A DNA stretch of 64,000 nt from Imperialibacter roseus (GTDB taxonomy: Bacteria; Bacteroidota; Bacteroidia; Cytophagales; Cyclobacteriaceae), in assembly GCF_032999765.1 (NCBI RefSeq), contig NZ_CP136051.1, forward strand, positions 2,456,417 to 2,520,416, read 5' to 3'. Each line of letters starts with the position of its first letter. The first letter of the stretch is position 1. The notes under the pieces are model-generated. The model did no database searches. It was not told the DNA's origin and saw nothing but the letters and a program-made list of their open reading frames with translations. This document shows, piece after piece, positions 34,696 to 43,047 of the stretch. The position numbers were made by a program, and so were the translations under genes.

Positions 34696-37110
34696 ATGTT
34701 CAAAAACTATCTTGTCACCGTTTACCGAACTTTCAAAAGACATCCCAGCTTTCTGCTGCTCAATGTACTTGGTCTTGCACTCGGCATAGGTTGTTCCGTG
34801 GTCATTTACCTTATTGTTAACTATGAGCTGAGCTATGAGAAGCACCATGCTAATTTTGATCACATTTACAGGGTAACCAATGGTGAGAGTGCCTCTGTGC
34901 CACACCCAACCGGGGATGCCTTAATGGCAGACTACGCTTTTGTCGACGCCGTAGCCAAAATCGATTATGAGTATGGCGGTATCATAGCGTCGTGGGAGGG
35001 GGATAATCAGCTAAAGAAGATGGAAGAACAGGATGGGCTGGTATTCGCCTCTCCCGGTCTCTTTGACGTTTTTACGTTCCCGGCATTGGCAGGCAACCTA
35101 AAGAAAGCTGTGGCTGAGCCAAATTCAGCGGTTATTTCCGACGAGTGGGCCACCAAATACTTCGGTATCAAAGACGGAAACTTAGACCAAGTTATAGGAA
35201 AAAGGATGACGATCAATTCAACTCTGAGCGTAGTCATCAAGGGGGTATTTCTGGCACCTCCTGCCACCACTGATCTCCCTTTTCAACTAGTGGTGCATTA
35301 CGACAATCTCGGCGATTTTGACTCTGATTATGAAGATGGACAAGACTGGGATGCCACCAGTAGCAGTACCAACTGCTATGTGTTGCTGAAAAATGAATCG
35401 AATAAGGATCAGCTGTCCTCAGCACTACCAGGCTTAGCAAAAAAGTATTATGGCGAGGAGGATGACGGCAACCGTTTTGGACTTCAGCCGTTGTCTGATG
35501 TACACTTTAACCCGGTCTTTGGCAACTTTGGTGACAGGGTGATGGACTACAGACTGCTCGGTGCTTTAGTTACCATCGCCTTTTTTCTTGTGATCGCCGC
35601 TTGTATCAACTTCATCAACCTGTCTACAGCGCAAGCTTCAAGAAGAGCCCGGGAGATTGGCATTCGCAAGGCCATGGGTGGTCACAAGGGACAGCTGAGA
35701 GCACAGTTTCTTACTGAGACTTTCTTCATCACCTTGTTGGCCAGCTTTTTTTCGTTGGCACTGGCGGAGGTGATGTTGCTGGAATTGCAAGACCTGCTCG
35801 GCTATAGGCTGTCGGTAAGCGTGGTCAACGAGCCAGGACTATTGGCATATTTGGTGGCCATTGTCACGTTGGTGACACTGGCAGCGGGGCTCTATCCGTC
35901 GCTGGTGCTGTCTAACATGGGGCCTGTAGCGGCATTGAAGGGCAAAAGCTTCCACGGAAAAGGGCTGCGTGGCATCTCGGTTCGAAAGGCGCTGGTCGTC
36001 TTTCAGTTTATGATAAGCCAGGCTTTGGTGTTCGGCACATTGGTTGTGCTTTTGCAGACAAAATTTCTTCAGGATCAGCCGCTGGGGTTCGACAAGGAGG
36101 CTATTATCACCACCTGGGTGCCTGATCAGTCGGCCATCACTGCTCTCAGAGAGAGGATTCGGGCTGTCAATGGTGTAGATAATGTGTCCTTTTGCATAGG
36201 AGCACCCTTGTCGTCATCGAATTCCCATGCTAACTTTTATGAACCTTCTGTTCCCAAGGAGCAGAGGGGTGACCTTGGTGCCAACTTTAAGGCAGTTGAC
36301 GAAAACTATCTGTCGCTTTTCAATATAGAATTGCTGGCCGGCAGAAATCTCCGGCAGGCTGACTCTGCTTCGGCTATTATTGCCAGTGAGCAGTCGATTC
36401 ATGGGTTGGGCTTTCAAACCCCAGCTGAAGCTATCGGGGCAAAAGTAAGAACTGGTTACGACGACAATGTGAGGGAGATTGTTGGGGTTGTAAAAGATTT
36501 TCATGCTCAAACCTTGCACCAGGAGCTGAAGAAAGTGATACTGCTTTACTATCAGCCTGAATTTTACACGATGGCAATCAAGTTTTCTGCCGGCAGTTCA
36601 TCTGCGGTTGCCAGCGAAACCATTGCCGAGGTAGAAAGTATCTGGAATGAAACGTTCCCTGAGTTTATTTTCGATTACCGGTTTCTGGATGCTTCTATTG
36701 CCGCCAAGTACGAGACTGAGCGGAACCTGGCCACTTTGTTCATGATTTTCGCCTGTATGGCAGTGCTTATTGGCGGCCTGGGTTTGTATGGTCTCATTTC
36801 ATTCATGGCCAACGAGCGGACAAAAGAGATAGGAGTGAGGAAGGTGTTAGGTGCCGGTACCTTTCAAATGCTTCTCATGTTTTGGAGAGAGGTTGCAGTA
36901 CTGTTACTAATTGCGTTTGTGGTCGCCTCCCCGCTGGTTTATACACTTATGAGCAATTGGCTCAATGACTTTGCCTATCAGATAGACATTGGGCTCCCCG
37001 TATTTATATCGGTCTTTGCTGTTTCTCTGCTGGTGGCGCTGGTTAGCACCGGCTACCGGTCGATGCAGGCGGCCAGCTCTAATCCGGTGGATTCACTGAG
37101 GTCGGAGTAG
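34696..37110 (+). CDS. FtsX/MacB-type ABC transporter permease (paralogue 3 of 3)
   Basis: 804 residues, same fused architecture as paralogues 1 and 2: LLNVLGLALGIGCSVVIY first helix, FtsX block with ASRRAREIGIRKAMGGHKGQ, second block with NERTKEIGVRKVLGAGTFQM, ending in SSNPVDSLRSE, as in its siblings. It begins 16 bases after paralogue 2 and is followed by a strong terminator, so the three genes form one operon. Tandem permease arrays of this type are typical of Cytophagales. The three likely arose by local duplication. Confidence 0.88.
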   Translation: MFKNYLVTVYRTFKRHPSFLLLNVLGLALGIGCSVVIYLIVNYELSYEKHHANFDHIYRVTNGESASVPHPTGDALMADYAFVDAVAKIDYEYGGIIASWEGDNQLKKMEEQDGLVFASPGLFDVFTFPALAGNLKKAVAEPNSAVISDEWATKYFGIKDGNLDQVIGKRMTINSTLSVVIKGVFLAPPATTDLPFQLVVHYDNLGDFDSDYEDGQDWDATSSSTNCYVLLKNESNKDQLSSALPGLAKKYYGEEDDGNRFGLQPLSDVHFNPVFGNFGDRVMDYRLLGALVTIAFFLVIAACINFINLSTAQASRRAREIGIRKAMGGHKGQLRAQFLTETFFITLLASFFSLALAEVMLLELQDLLGYRLSVSVVNEPGLLAYLVAIVTLVTLAAGLYPSLVLSNMGPVAALKGKSFHGKGLRGISVRKALVVFQFMISQALVFGTLVVLLQTKFLQDQPLGFDKEAIITTWVPDQSAITALRERIRAVNGVDNVSFCIGAPLSSSNSHANFYEPSVPKEQRGDLGANFKAVDENYLSLFNIELLAGRNLRQADSASAIIASEQSIHGLGFQTPAEAIGAKVRTGYDDNVREIVGVVKDFHAQTLHQELKKVILLYYQPEFYTMAIKFSAGSSSAVASETIAEVESIWNETFPEFIFDYRFLDASIAAKYETERNLATLFMIFACMAVLIGGLGLYGLISFMANERTKEIGVRKVLGAGTFQMLLMFWREVAVLLLIAFVVASPLVYTLMSNWLNDFAYQIDIGLPVFISVFAVSLLVALVSTGYRSMQAASSNPVDSLRSE

Positions 37111-37125
37111 GAGGTGACTCAACTA

Positions 37126-37169
37126 AAAACCCGGTCAAATAGTATTGCTATACTACATGACCGGGTTTT
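37126..37169. terminator. Bidirectional intrinsic terminator after the permease operon
   Basis: AAAACCCGGTCA at 37126-37137 and TGACCGGGTTTT at 37158-37169 form a 12-pair stem, with a further inner stem TAGTAT/ATACTA. It separates the permease operon from the convergent cupin/JmjC gene. Confidence 0.88.
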
Positions 37170-37210
37170 GTGTTTTTCAAAAGCACAACCTCACTTCTGA
37201 AAAGGCAATG

Positions 37211-38086
37211 CTATTGTGCTATAAGCTTTTCAATCTCTTTGTTAGCATTGTTGATGGCTACTTTCTCCTTGTGCTTAAACCACTTGTCTCCCCTCATTTT
37301 AAGAAGCAATTCGTCGAGGTGGGTAGCAACTGTCACGTTCCAGCCACCTTGCACACGATCTTTCACCCGTGGGCTCAGGCACCTAAGGCTCATACTAAAG
37401 CCACTACCTACATATTCGATATGGTGCCACCAGCCGGATGGAATAAAGATGGTGTCGCCAAATTCCAGCACGGCCTCTCTTCCTTCAACATATTTCAACC
37501 CCGGGTACTTGTCGTAGTCGGGCTTTTCAATGTTAACAGCAGTGTGCACATTGTAGGGAAATCTGTACAGTAAAGTTGAGTACTTGGGGTCAAACAGCAC
37601 TACTCTTTTCTTTCCGGTAAACTGTGTAAGAAAAACGCACGACATATCCATGTCCTGATGGATGCGGGTTACTGATCCGTCGCCACCAAAAAACATAAAA
37701 GGAAAAGACCTTAAGAATCCGGAGCATATCTTAGGAAATTCGAAGTCTTCGAACAGGCGTTTGTTCTGCTTAAAAGGGTTAAAAAGAAATAACCGCTTTT
37801 TTGTCGGCCCTTTTTCTATTTCATCCAGGTACTCCCTGAACTTCAGATAATAGTCAGGCTTTTTAAAAGAACGATCAGCTCGCTCCAGTGCCCCGTCGAA
37901 CACACCCACCTCCATATCACCCATTTCGTCCTTAAAGAATTGGAAATTCCATTTCTTGCTGGCCGGATAGCCATCTACAAGCCCTTTGAGGACTACAGGT
38001 TTTTGTGGGTAATAGTAATTTTGCTCGAATTCCTTCCTGGTGATATTATGCACCACGTCAATGTTCTGCTGGATTTTGACACTCAT
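37211..38086 (-). CDS. JmjC-like cupin oxygenase
   Basis: 291 residues, cytoplasmic. A Cupin_8/JmjC fold is shown by the Fe(II) ligands: H-x-D in VTRIHQDMDMSCV near residue 150 and the distal His in IPSGWWHHIEYVGSG near 225; the 2-oxoglutarate-binding region is near KKRVVLFDP. Such proteins hydroxylate protein side chains or RNA, or act as peptidyl hydroxylases. The N-terminal ITRKEFEQNYYYPQKPVVLKG is the usual strand-entry block of the family. Isolated gene, convergent with the permease operon. Substrate unknown. Confidence 0.85.
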   Translation of the reverse strand: MSVKIQQNIDVVHNITRKEFEQNYYYPQKPVVLKGLVDGYPASKKWNFQFFKDEMGDMEVGVFDGALERADRSFKKPDYYLKFREYLDEIEKGPTKKRLFLFNPFKQNKRLFEDFEFPKICSGFLRSFPFMFFGGDGSVTRIHQDMDMSCVFLTQFTGKKRVVLFDPKYSTLLYRFPYNVHTAVNIEKPDYDKYPGLKYVEGREAVLEFGDTIFIPSGWWHHIEYVGSGFSMSLRCLSPRVKDRVQGGWNVTVATHLDELLLKMRGDKWFKHKEKVAINNANKEIEKLIAQ

Positions 38087-38411
38087 AGCGTGAATAAAAA
38101 TTCTTAATCTGTAAATGAATATTTATCAACGATTAACAACCGCTTTTACAGTCACAAAACTAACAGTAAGGTTGGTTTAAATTATCAACTCAATTAAAAA
38201 AATTCAAACAAAATCCTAACTCGCCAATTAAGTCACCAAAATGCTTGTTCAGATTCCGTGCCAGAAAAAGTGAGAAGGCAAAAGGCCCACCATTTAGATC
38301 GACCGCAATAAAAAACAAATATTTATTTGCTTTGAATCGCACTATTTGCCACCTTGCACAGCATTTAAATCAGTAATAGTAAAATATGCCTGGCCACAGG
38401 TCGTTAATTCT

Positions 38412-38519
38412 CAACTTTGCACCCCACAAATTTCTTAATTAATTACCCTCAAGTCAGATTTTTTACCTTTACCAAAATGCCACTAGCATAGCATTTATTA
38501 CAATCAATTAATAATAACA
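38412..38519 (+). promoter_or_regulatory. Candidate promoter and leader of the cold-shock gene
   Basis: CAACTTTG at 38412-38419 differs from the -7 consensus TAnnTTTG at one position and would give a leader of about 95 bases, as in cold-shock mRNAs. Within it AAATGC at 38475-38480 pairs with GCATTT at 38491-38496. The rest of 38087-38411 is AT-rich with no gene seen. Confidence 0.35.
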
Positions 38520-38711
38520 ATGGAAGGAACAGTAAAATTTTTCAACAATTCAAAAGGTTTTGGTTTCATTAAGCCATCAAATGGCGGTGAAGACATCTTC
38601 GTTCACGTTTCAGGTCTAGTTGACGAAGTTCGTGAGAACGACGAAGTGACTTTTGAAGTTGAGCAAGGCAAAAAAGGCATGAACGCCGTTAATGTCGAAG
38701 TAGTGCGATAG
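38520..38711 (+). CDS. Cold-shock domain protein
   Basis: 63 residues, a single cold-shock domain: MEGTVKFFNNSKGFGFIKPS with RNP1 (KGFGFI) and DIFVHVSGL with RNP2 (DIFVHV). CSD proteins bind single-stranded RNA or DNA and act as RNA chaperones. No fused domain, so it is the classical short type. A hairpin terminator follows 47 bases after the stop codon. The long AT-rich leader suggests post-transcriptional control. Confidence 0.95.
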   Translation: MEGTVKFFNNSKGFGFIKPSNGGEDIFVHVSGLVDEVRENDEVTFEVEQGKKGMNAVNVEVVR

Positions 38712-38758
38712 TAAAAGGAATCGATAGATATACTTTTTTTATTAAAAGACACTATAAG

Positions 38759-38784
38759 AAACCACCTTCGGGTGGTTTTTTTTA
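38759..38784 (+). terminator. Intrinsic terminator of the cold-shock gene
   Basis: AAACCACC, loop TTCG, GGTGGTTT then a T tract. The UUCG tetraloop makes it stable. Confidence 0.92.
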
Positions 38785-38895
38785 TGCCTTAACTTGCCGG
38801 AAAGTCCCTGTTCGGAGCCTTTAAGTTTTAGGTTTGCTTGAGGGATGAGGATAAGTGTAGTAAGTTTAAGAAATGACAATCAATGATTTCTGTGA

Positions 38896-40047
38896 ATGAA
38901 GAAGGACAAGAAGCAATTTGATATTACCAGGCCTGACAAAATCCTAATGGCAGGCTTGCGGACGCTCGGGACGATAGGCGACAACCTTACCTTCAACTTG
39001 TATTCGACTCTCAAAAGCGAGTCAAAGGGAAAAGCCCAAACAGTTTTTATTGGTAAGAAAAAGCTAGAGAAGGTGGCCATTCAGCTGTTTGAATACAGCC
39101 CCGATGACTGCATGGAGCTGGACCAACCAGAAGACTTTTCAGCACTTCAGTCGCCAGATCCGAAAAAATCTTATTGGTTGAATTTCCACGGCCTGCACGA
39201 GGTGTCGCTTTACGAAGACCTCTCGAAAACAATGTCTTTTGACCGCCTCATGGTGCGGCAAATGCTCGATACCACCCAGCGGCCCAAAGTAGAGGAATAT
39301 GATAAGTACCTGTTTTTCAGTGTGAAATCGATCCTGCAAACCGAGCAACAAGAGCTAAACATTGAGCAGATCAGCTTTATCCTGGGGAAGAACTACATCA
39401 TTTCGCTGCAGGAAGAAGAAGGGGATCATTTTGACCACATCAGGTACAAGATCCGGGAAAAGTTGGGCATGGTTCGCCACCGGAAAAGCGATTTTTTACT
39501 GGTGCAGTTGCTGGACGCCGTGCTGGACAACTATTTTGAGACCATCGACGCATTCAATTTGATAGTGGCTGAACTGGAAAAAGAGGTACTGAAAGACCCC
39601 ACTCATTGCACACTACTCAAGCTGGAGAAGTACAAGAAGGATACGCAACTGATCAAGAAGTCGTTGATGCCTTTCAAAGAGGCTTTAACCAATATTCTCA
39701 ACGGCCGTACCAACTTCATCGAAAATGAAAATGAGAAGTATTTTCATGACCTGCTCAATAGCTGTAAAAATGCCATGGACGAGATAGAGTCCACAAGTAA
39801 AAGCCTGGAGAGCCTTGCTAACATCTATTTTTCGTCCCTCAGTCAGAAAATGAATGAGACGATGAAGGTGCTGACCACGGTGGCCACCATTTTCATCCCA
39901 CTCACTTTTATTGCAGGCATTTATGGAATGAACTTCGAATATATGCCCGAGCTCAAGTACCGCTATGGCTACTTTGTGGTTTGGGGAGTAATGGGGGCAG
40001 TGCTTATTCTAATGCTGCTTTATTTCAAGCGCAAAAAGTGGCTTTGA
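38896..40047 (+). CDS. corA: CorA-family magnesium/cobalt transporter
   Basis: 383 residues. A cytoplasmic alpha/beta N-terminal domain with a long stalk helix (about 215-320) is followed by two membrane helices at the C-terminus; the first ends in the signature YGMNFEYMPEL, the GMN selectivity motif plus the family's acidic loop (MPEL). CorA forms a homopentameric channel for Mg2+ or Co2+. The C-terminus is positively charged (FKRKKWL) as expected. It stands alone after a terminator. Confidence 0.95.
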   Translation: MKKDKKQFDITRPDKILMAGLRTLGTIGDNLTFNLYSTLKSESKGKAQTVFIGKKKLEKVAIQLFEYSPDDCMELDQPEDFSALQSPDPKKSYWLNFHGLHEVSLYEDLSKTMSFDRLMVRQMLDTTQRPKVEEYDKYLFFSVKSILQTEQQELNIEQISFILGKNYIISLQEEEGDHFDHIRYKIREKLGMVRHRKSDFLLVQLLDAVLDNYFETIDAFNLIVAELEKEVLKDPTHCTLLKLEKYKKDTQLIKKSLMPFKEALTNILNGRTNFIENENEKYFHDLLNSCKNAMDEIESTSKSLESLANIYFSSLSQKMNETMKVLTTVATIFIPLTFIAGIYGMNFEYMPELKYRYGYFVVWGVMGAVLILMLLYFKRKKWL

Positions 40048-40131
40048 AAAATACCCTGCTAAATAGGTGATTTCATTGCCTGTCGGGTTTCGTCTTTTAC
40101 CGCTATATTCGTGCTACTAACCTAATATATT

Positions 40132-41277
40132 ATGGAACTAAGGAGTAAACTATTTGGAGTGCTCATCGTTTTGATCGCCTTTATGGCCGGATGCACTCAG
40201 CAAAAGCCTCAGGAAACTGAAGGCCAGGATGATAAAATGGAACCACAAACAATAGACCTTCTTGTTGGGGTTTATACCGGTGCCGGAAGCAACGGCATTT
40301 ACCAGTTGCAATTCAACACAGCAACCGGTGAGCTGAGCGACAGTCTGTTGTTGGTGAAGACCACAAACCCATCATACCTGGCGATTAGCAAAGACAGACA
40401 GAGCGTTTTCAGTGTTAACGAAACCCAGGAGGGCGGCATTAGCTCTTTTAGCTGGGACCATGAGAACAACCAGCTTGTGGAGGTTAGCAAGCTTTCAACC
40501 GAAGGGGCACACCCTTGCTATGTTGATATTAGCCCATCGGGAAGGCAGGTAGCCGTGGCCAACTATAGCTCAGGTAACCTGGCGGTGTACCAGCTAGGTG
40601 AGGGCCTTGCGTTGCAGGCTTCTCCTCAGATTCGCCAGCACAAAGGTAGCGGGCCGGTGGACCCTAACCAGAAAGGCCCCCATGCACATTGCAGCATTTT
40701 CAAAGGTGGATACCTCTACGCAGTGGATCTTGGCATCGACAAAATACTTGCCTATCCGTTCGCTGCCGATGGTACCCTGGATGAAGCCCATGTTGCTTTT
40801 GAGCTACAGCCAGGAGACGGTCCGAGACACCTGATATTTCACCCCACAAAGGCAATGGCTTTCGTAGTTAATGAGTTATCAAGCTCGGTTGTTTCAATGA
40901 AAGCCGATTTTGAAAAGGGCACGTTTGAGGCAATTGACAGAAAAAGCACAATACCGGCTGACTTCACCGAAAGAAATTCCGATGCCGACATACACATTAC
41001 TTCAGACGGAAAATTTCTCTATGCTTCCAATAGAGGACACCATAGCATAGCTATGTACGCAGTAGCGGACGACGGAAGCCTGACCAGTTTGGGTAATGAA
41101 CCGGTTGGGGGTAAGACACCCCGTAATTTTACGCTTTCGCCAGATGAAAAATTCTTGCTGGTTGCTAACCAGGATACCAACAACATTGTTGTGTTCACGA
41201 GGAACAAAGAAACAGGCCTGTTGGCTGCTACTGGCAAAGAGCTTTCTGTATCTAAGCCAGTTTGCCTTAAGTTTTAA
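40132..41277 (+). CDS. Lactonase-family (YbhE-type, 6-phosphogluconolactonase-like) lipoprotein
   Basis: 381 residues. A lipoprotein signal (LFGVLIVLIAFMAGC) and a seven-bladed beta-propeller of the Lactonase family (repeats such as SPSGRQVAVANYSSGNLAVY, HPTKAMAFVVNELSS and SPDEKFLLVANQDTNN). Cytoplasmic members hydrolyse 6-phosphogluconolactone; the lipoprotein form acts in the periplasm on an unknown lactone or similar. No pathway genes adjoin it, so I do not assign pgl. Confidence 0.85.
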   Translation: MELRSKLFGVLIVLIAFMAGCTQQKPQETEGQDDKMEPQTIDLLVGVYTGAGSNGIYQLQFNTATGELSDSLLLVKTTNPSYLAISKDRQSVFSVNETQEGGISSFSWDHENNQLVEVSKLSTEGAHPCYVDISPSGRQVAVANYSSGNLAVYQLGEGLALQASPQIRQHKGSGPVDPNQKGPHAHCSIFKGGYLYAVDLGIDKILAYPFAADGTLDEAHVAFELQPGDGPRHLIFHPTKAMAFVVNELSSSVVSMKADFEKGTFEAIDRKSTIPADFTERNSDADIHITSDGKFLYASNRGHHSIAMYAVADDGSLTSLGNEPVGGKTPRNFTLSPDEKFLLVANQDTNNIVVFTRNKETGLLAATGKELSVSKPVCLKF

Positions 41278-41309
41278 GTAGCGAACCAAAGCAATGTCTA
41301 CTAATAAAA

Positions 41310-41345
41310 AAAGGTCTCCTTCATCGGAGACCTTTGCTTTTTTGT
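41310..41345. terminator. Bidirectional intrinsic terminator
   Basis: AAGGTCTCC at 41311-41319 pairs with GGAGACCTT at 41326-41334, with T tracts on both strands. It serves the lactonase gene on the plus strand and the small membrane protein gene at 41392-41529 on the minus strand. Confidence 0.88.
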
Positions 41346-41391
41346 GGGGTGTAGCCCCTCGCATTCGGTAAGTATATCTGTTTTGACTATT

Positions 41392-41529
41392 TCAAATGGA
41401 AAGCACAATGCCCAAAAGAGCTACCAAACCCAGAATCAACCAATTGATCACTCGCTCTTTTCTCTTAGGCTTACCCAGCACCAAATAGTCCAGACTATAC
41501 TTGAACCTGCGTTCATACAATCCTTTCAT
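41392..41529 (-). CDS. Small 45-residue single-helix membrane protein
   Basis: ATG read at 41529-41527, stop TGA at 41394-41392, 45 residues: MKGLYERRFKYSLDYLV, then a basic stretch LGKPKRKERV and a hydrophobic helix (INWLILGLVALLGIVLSI) reaching the C-terminus. The positive charge before the helix predicts N-in topology. A strong Shine-Dalgarno, AAAGGAG (complement of 41535-41541), lies 5 bases before the ATG, and a bidirectional terminator follows at 41310-41345. No family is recognised. The combination of RBS, coherent codon use and membrane helix supports a real gene. Confidence 0.6.
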   Translation of the reverse strand: MKGLYERRFKYSLDYLVLGKPKRKERVINWLILGLVALLGIVLSI

Positions 41530-41703
41530 TATGGCTCCTTTCTTCTAATGTTACCAAATTGTTAACAACAAATTTAATTAATTAATATTGGGTTAACAAT
41601 GATTAACTGAATAATTCAAAAAATTACAGGAATTGTATTAAATGGAGGCTCATTGTGGTTTTGCACTAAACAATACGAACTATGAAAGCCCTGTGTTGAG
41701 ATT

Positions 41704-42441
41704 TCAATAATTGTTTTCCCAGGCGAACGTGTCCATTGCTTTTACAAAATCAGGTGACAGTGGGGCTTGAAGCCTCAACTCTTTGTTTGAAAACGGGTGA
41801 ATAAAAGTGAGTTTGTGAGCGTGAAGAAGGAGTGAGGTGATCCCCCATTCTCTTTCGAACATCCTGTTGTGCCGCAGGTCACCATATTTGGTATCGCCAA
41901 CAATAGGATGCCCCATGTGATTGAAATGCCTGCGGAGTTGGTGCGTGCGGCCCGTTCTTGGCAGCATTCTCACAAGTGAATACCGTGAGGTGGGGTATTT
42001 GTTCACTGAAATGTCGACTTCGATGGTGTTTAGTCTTTCATAGTCAGTCAAAGCAGTTTGCTCAACACCTGTTTCATGTTTAATCAATGGCTCGTTTGTT
42101 GATCCTGTTTCTGCCACAAAGCCTCGAACCACCGCCAGGTATTCCTTCGTTACGTCTCCATTCATAAAGAGCGATTGGGTCATGGCTATGCCCTGCGGAG
42201 AATAAGCAAAAAGCAATACGCCTGAGGTAGCCCTATCGATTCGATGCACCGGATATACCTCGCAGCCTATTTGGTCGGCCAGTAGCCTGTTGGCAAAAAA
42301 ATGCTTTTCCTCGGCGATTTTTGTTTTGTGAACAAGCAGCCGATTCGGCTTGTTGATGGCCACTAAATACTCGTCCTGGTAAATGACGCTAAGTTTTTCG
42401 AACCGGGCTGGCTCGTTGTGGATAAGTTTTTCTTCACTCAT
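41704..42441 (-). CDS. RluA/TruC-like tRNA or rRNA pseudouridine synthase
   Basis: 245 residues, short RluA-family form without an S4 domain. Motif II is clear, with the catalytic Asp in EVYPVHRIDRATSGVLLFA (HRIDRATSG). Motif III RTGRTHQLRRHFNHMGHPIVGDTKYGD is split here into two blocks for quoting. Short members of this kind act on tRNA U65 (TruC) or 23S rRNA; the specific site cannot be decided. It is divergent from the MazG-like gene with a 68-base spacer. Confidence 0.9.
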   Translation of the reverse strand: MSEEKLIHNEPARFEKLSVIYQDEYLVAINKPNRLLVHKTKIAEEKHFFANRLLADQIGCEVYPVHRIDRATSGVLLFAYSPQGIAMTQSLFMNGDVTKEYLAVVRGFVAETGSTNEPLIKHETGVEQTALTDYERLNTIEVDISVNKYPTSRYSLVRMLPRTGRTHQLRRHFNHMGHPIVGDTKYGDLRHNRMFEREWGITSLLLHAHKLTFIHPFSNKELRLQAPLSPDFVKAMDTFAWENNY

Positions 42442-42509
42442 GGTTGACTGTAAAAGTAAAACGGCGGATTTTAGAATCCGATTATTTATGCAGACTAAAA
42501 CCCCACTTT

Positions 42510-42974
42510 ATGCAATCGCCTGATTCTCTTAATGATGTAGCAAAATTTCACCGAACTTTTGGTCACCCGATACTGCCAGAGGCTACTGTACCTTCTGCTG
42601 ACCGGTGTGCCCTCAGAGTGAATCTTCTGGCTGAGGAACTGAAAGAATTGGAAGAGGCTATTCAGGCAAAGGACATCGTAGAAATAGCTGACGCTCTGTG
42701 CGACCTGCAGTATGTACTCAGTGGAGCTGTGCTTGAATTTGGCTTGGGTGGGCAATTCAAAGAGCTTTTTGACGAGGTGCAGCGCTCCAATATGAGCAAA
42801 ACCTGCAAGACAATTGAAGAAGCTGAAGCCACAGTAAATCACTACAAGGCACAAGGTGTTGAATGCCACTATGAAGAAGCGGACGGACTGTACCTCGTGT
42901 TCAGAACCGGGGACAGAAAAACCCTGAAGTCTGTGAAATACTCTCCGGCCGACCTTAAATTTATTCTCAGCTAA
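42510..42974 (+). CDS. All-alpha NTP pyrophosphohydrolase (MazG-like)
   Basis: 155 residues from ATG 42510 (MQSPDSLNDVAKFHRTFGHP), the conserved N-terminus; the frame itself opens upstream at 42444. The MazG-type acidic site is LLAEELKELEEAI followed by DIVEIADALCDLQYVLSG (E-x2-E and E-x2-D). These all-alpha enzymes hydrolyse NTPs or nucleotide conjugates to monophosphates. The residue pattern resembles the phosphoribosyl-ATP/MazG superfamily. Substrate unknown. Confidence 0.85.
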   Translation: MQSPDSLNDVAKFHRTFGHPILPEATVPSADRCALRVNLLAEELKELEEAIQAKDIVEIADALCDLQYVLSGAVLEFGLGGQFKELFDEVQRSNMSKTCKTIEEAEATVNHYKAQGVECHYEEADGLYLVFRTGDRKTLKSVKYSPADLKFILS

Positions 42975-43047
42975 TTTTATGTTGGCGGGTTAAAGGATTA
43001 GGTGCGTTTTTGATAAATTGTTGTCGCAACACACCCGAACCTACCTT

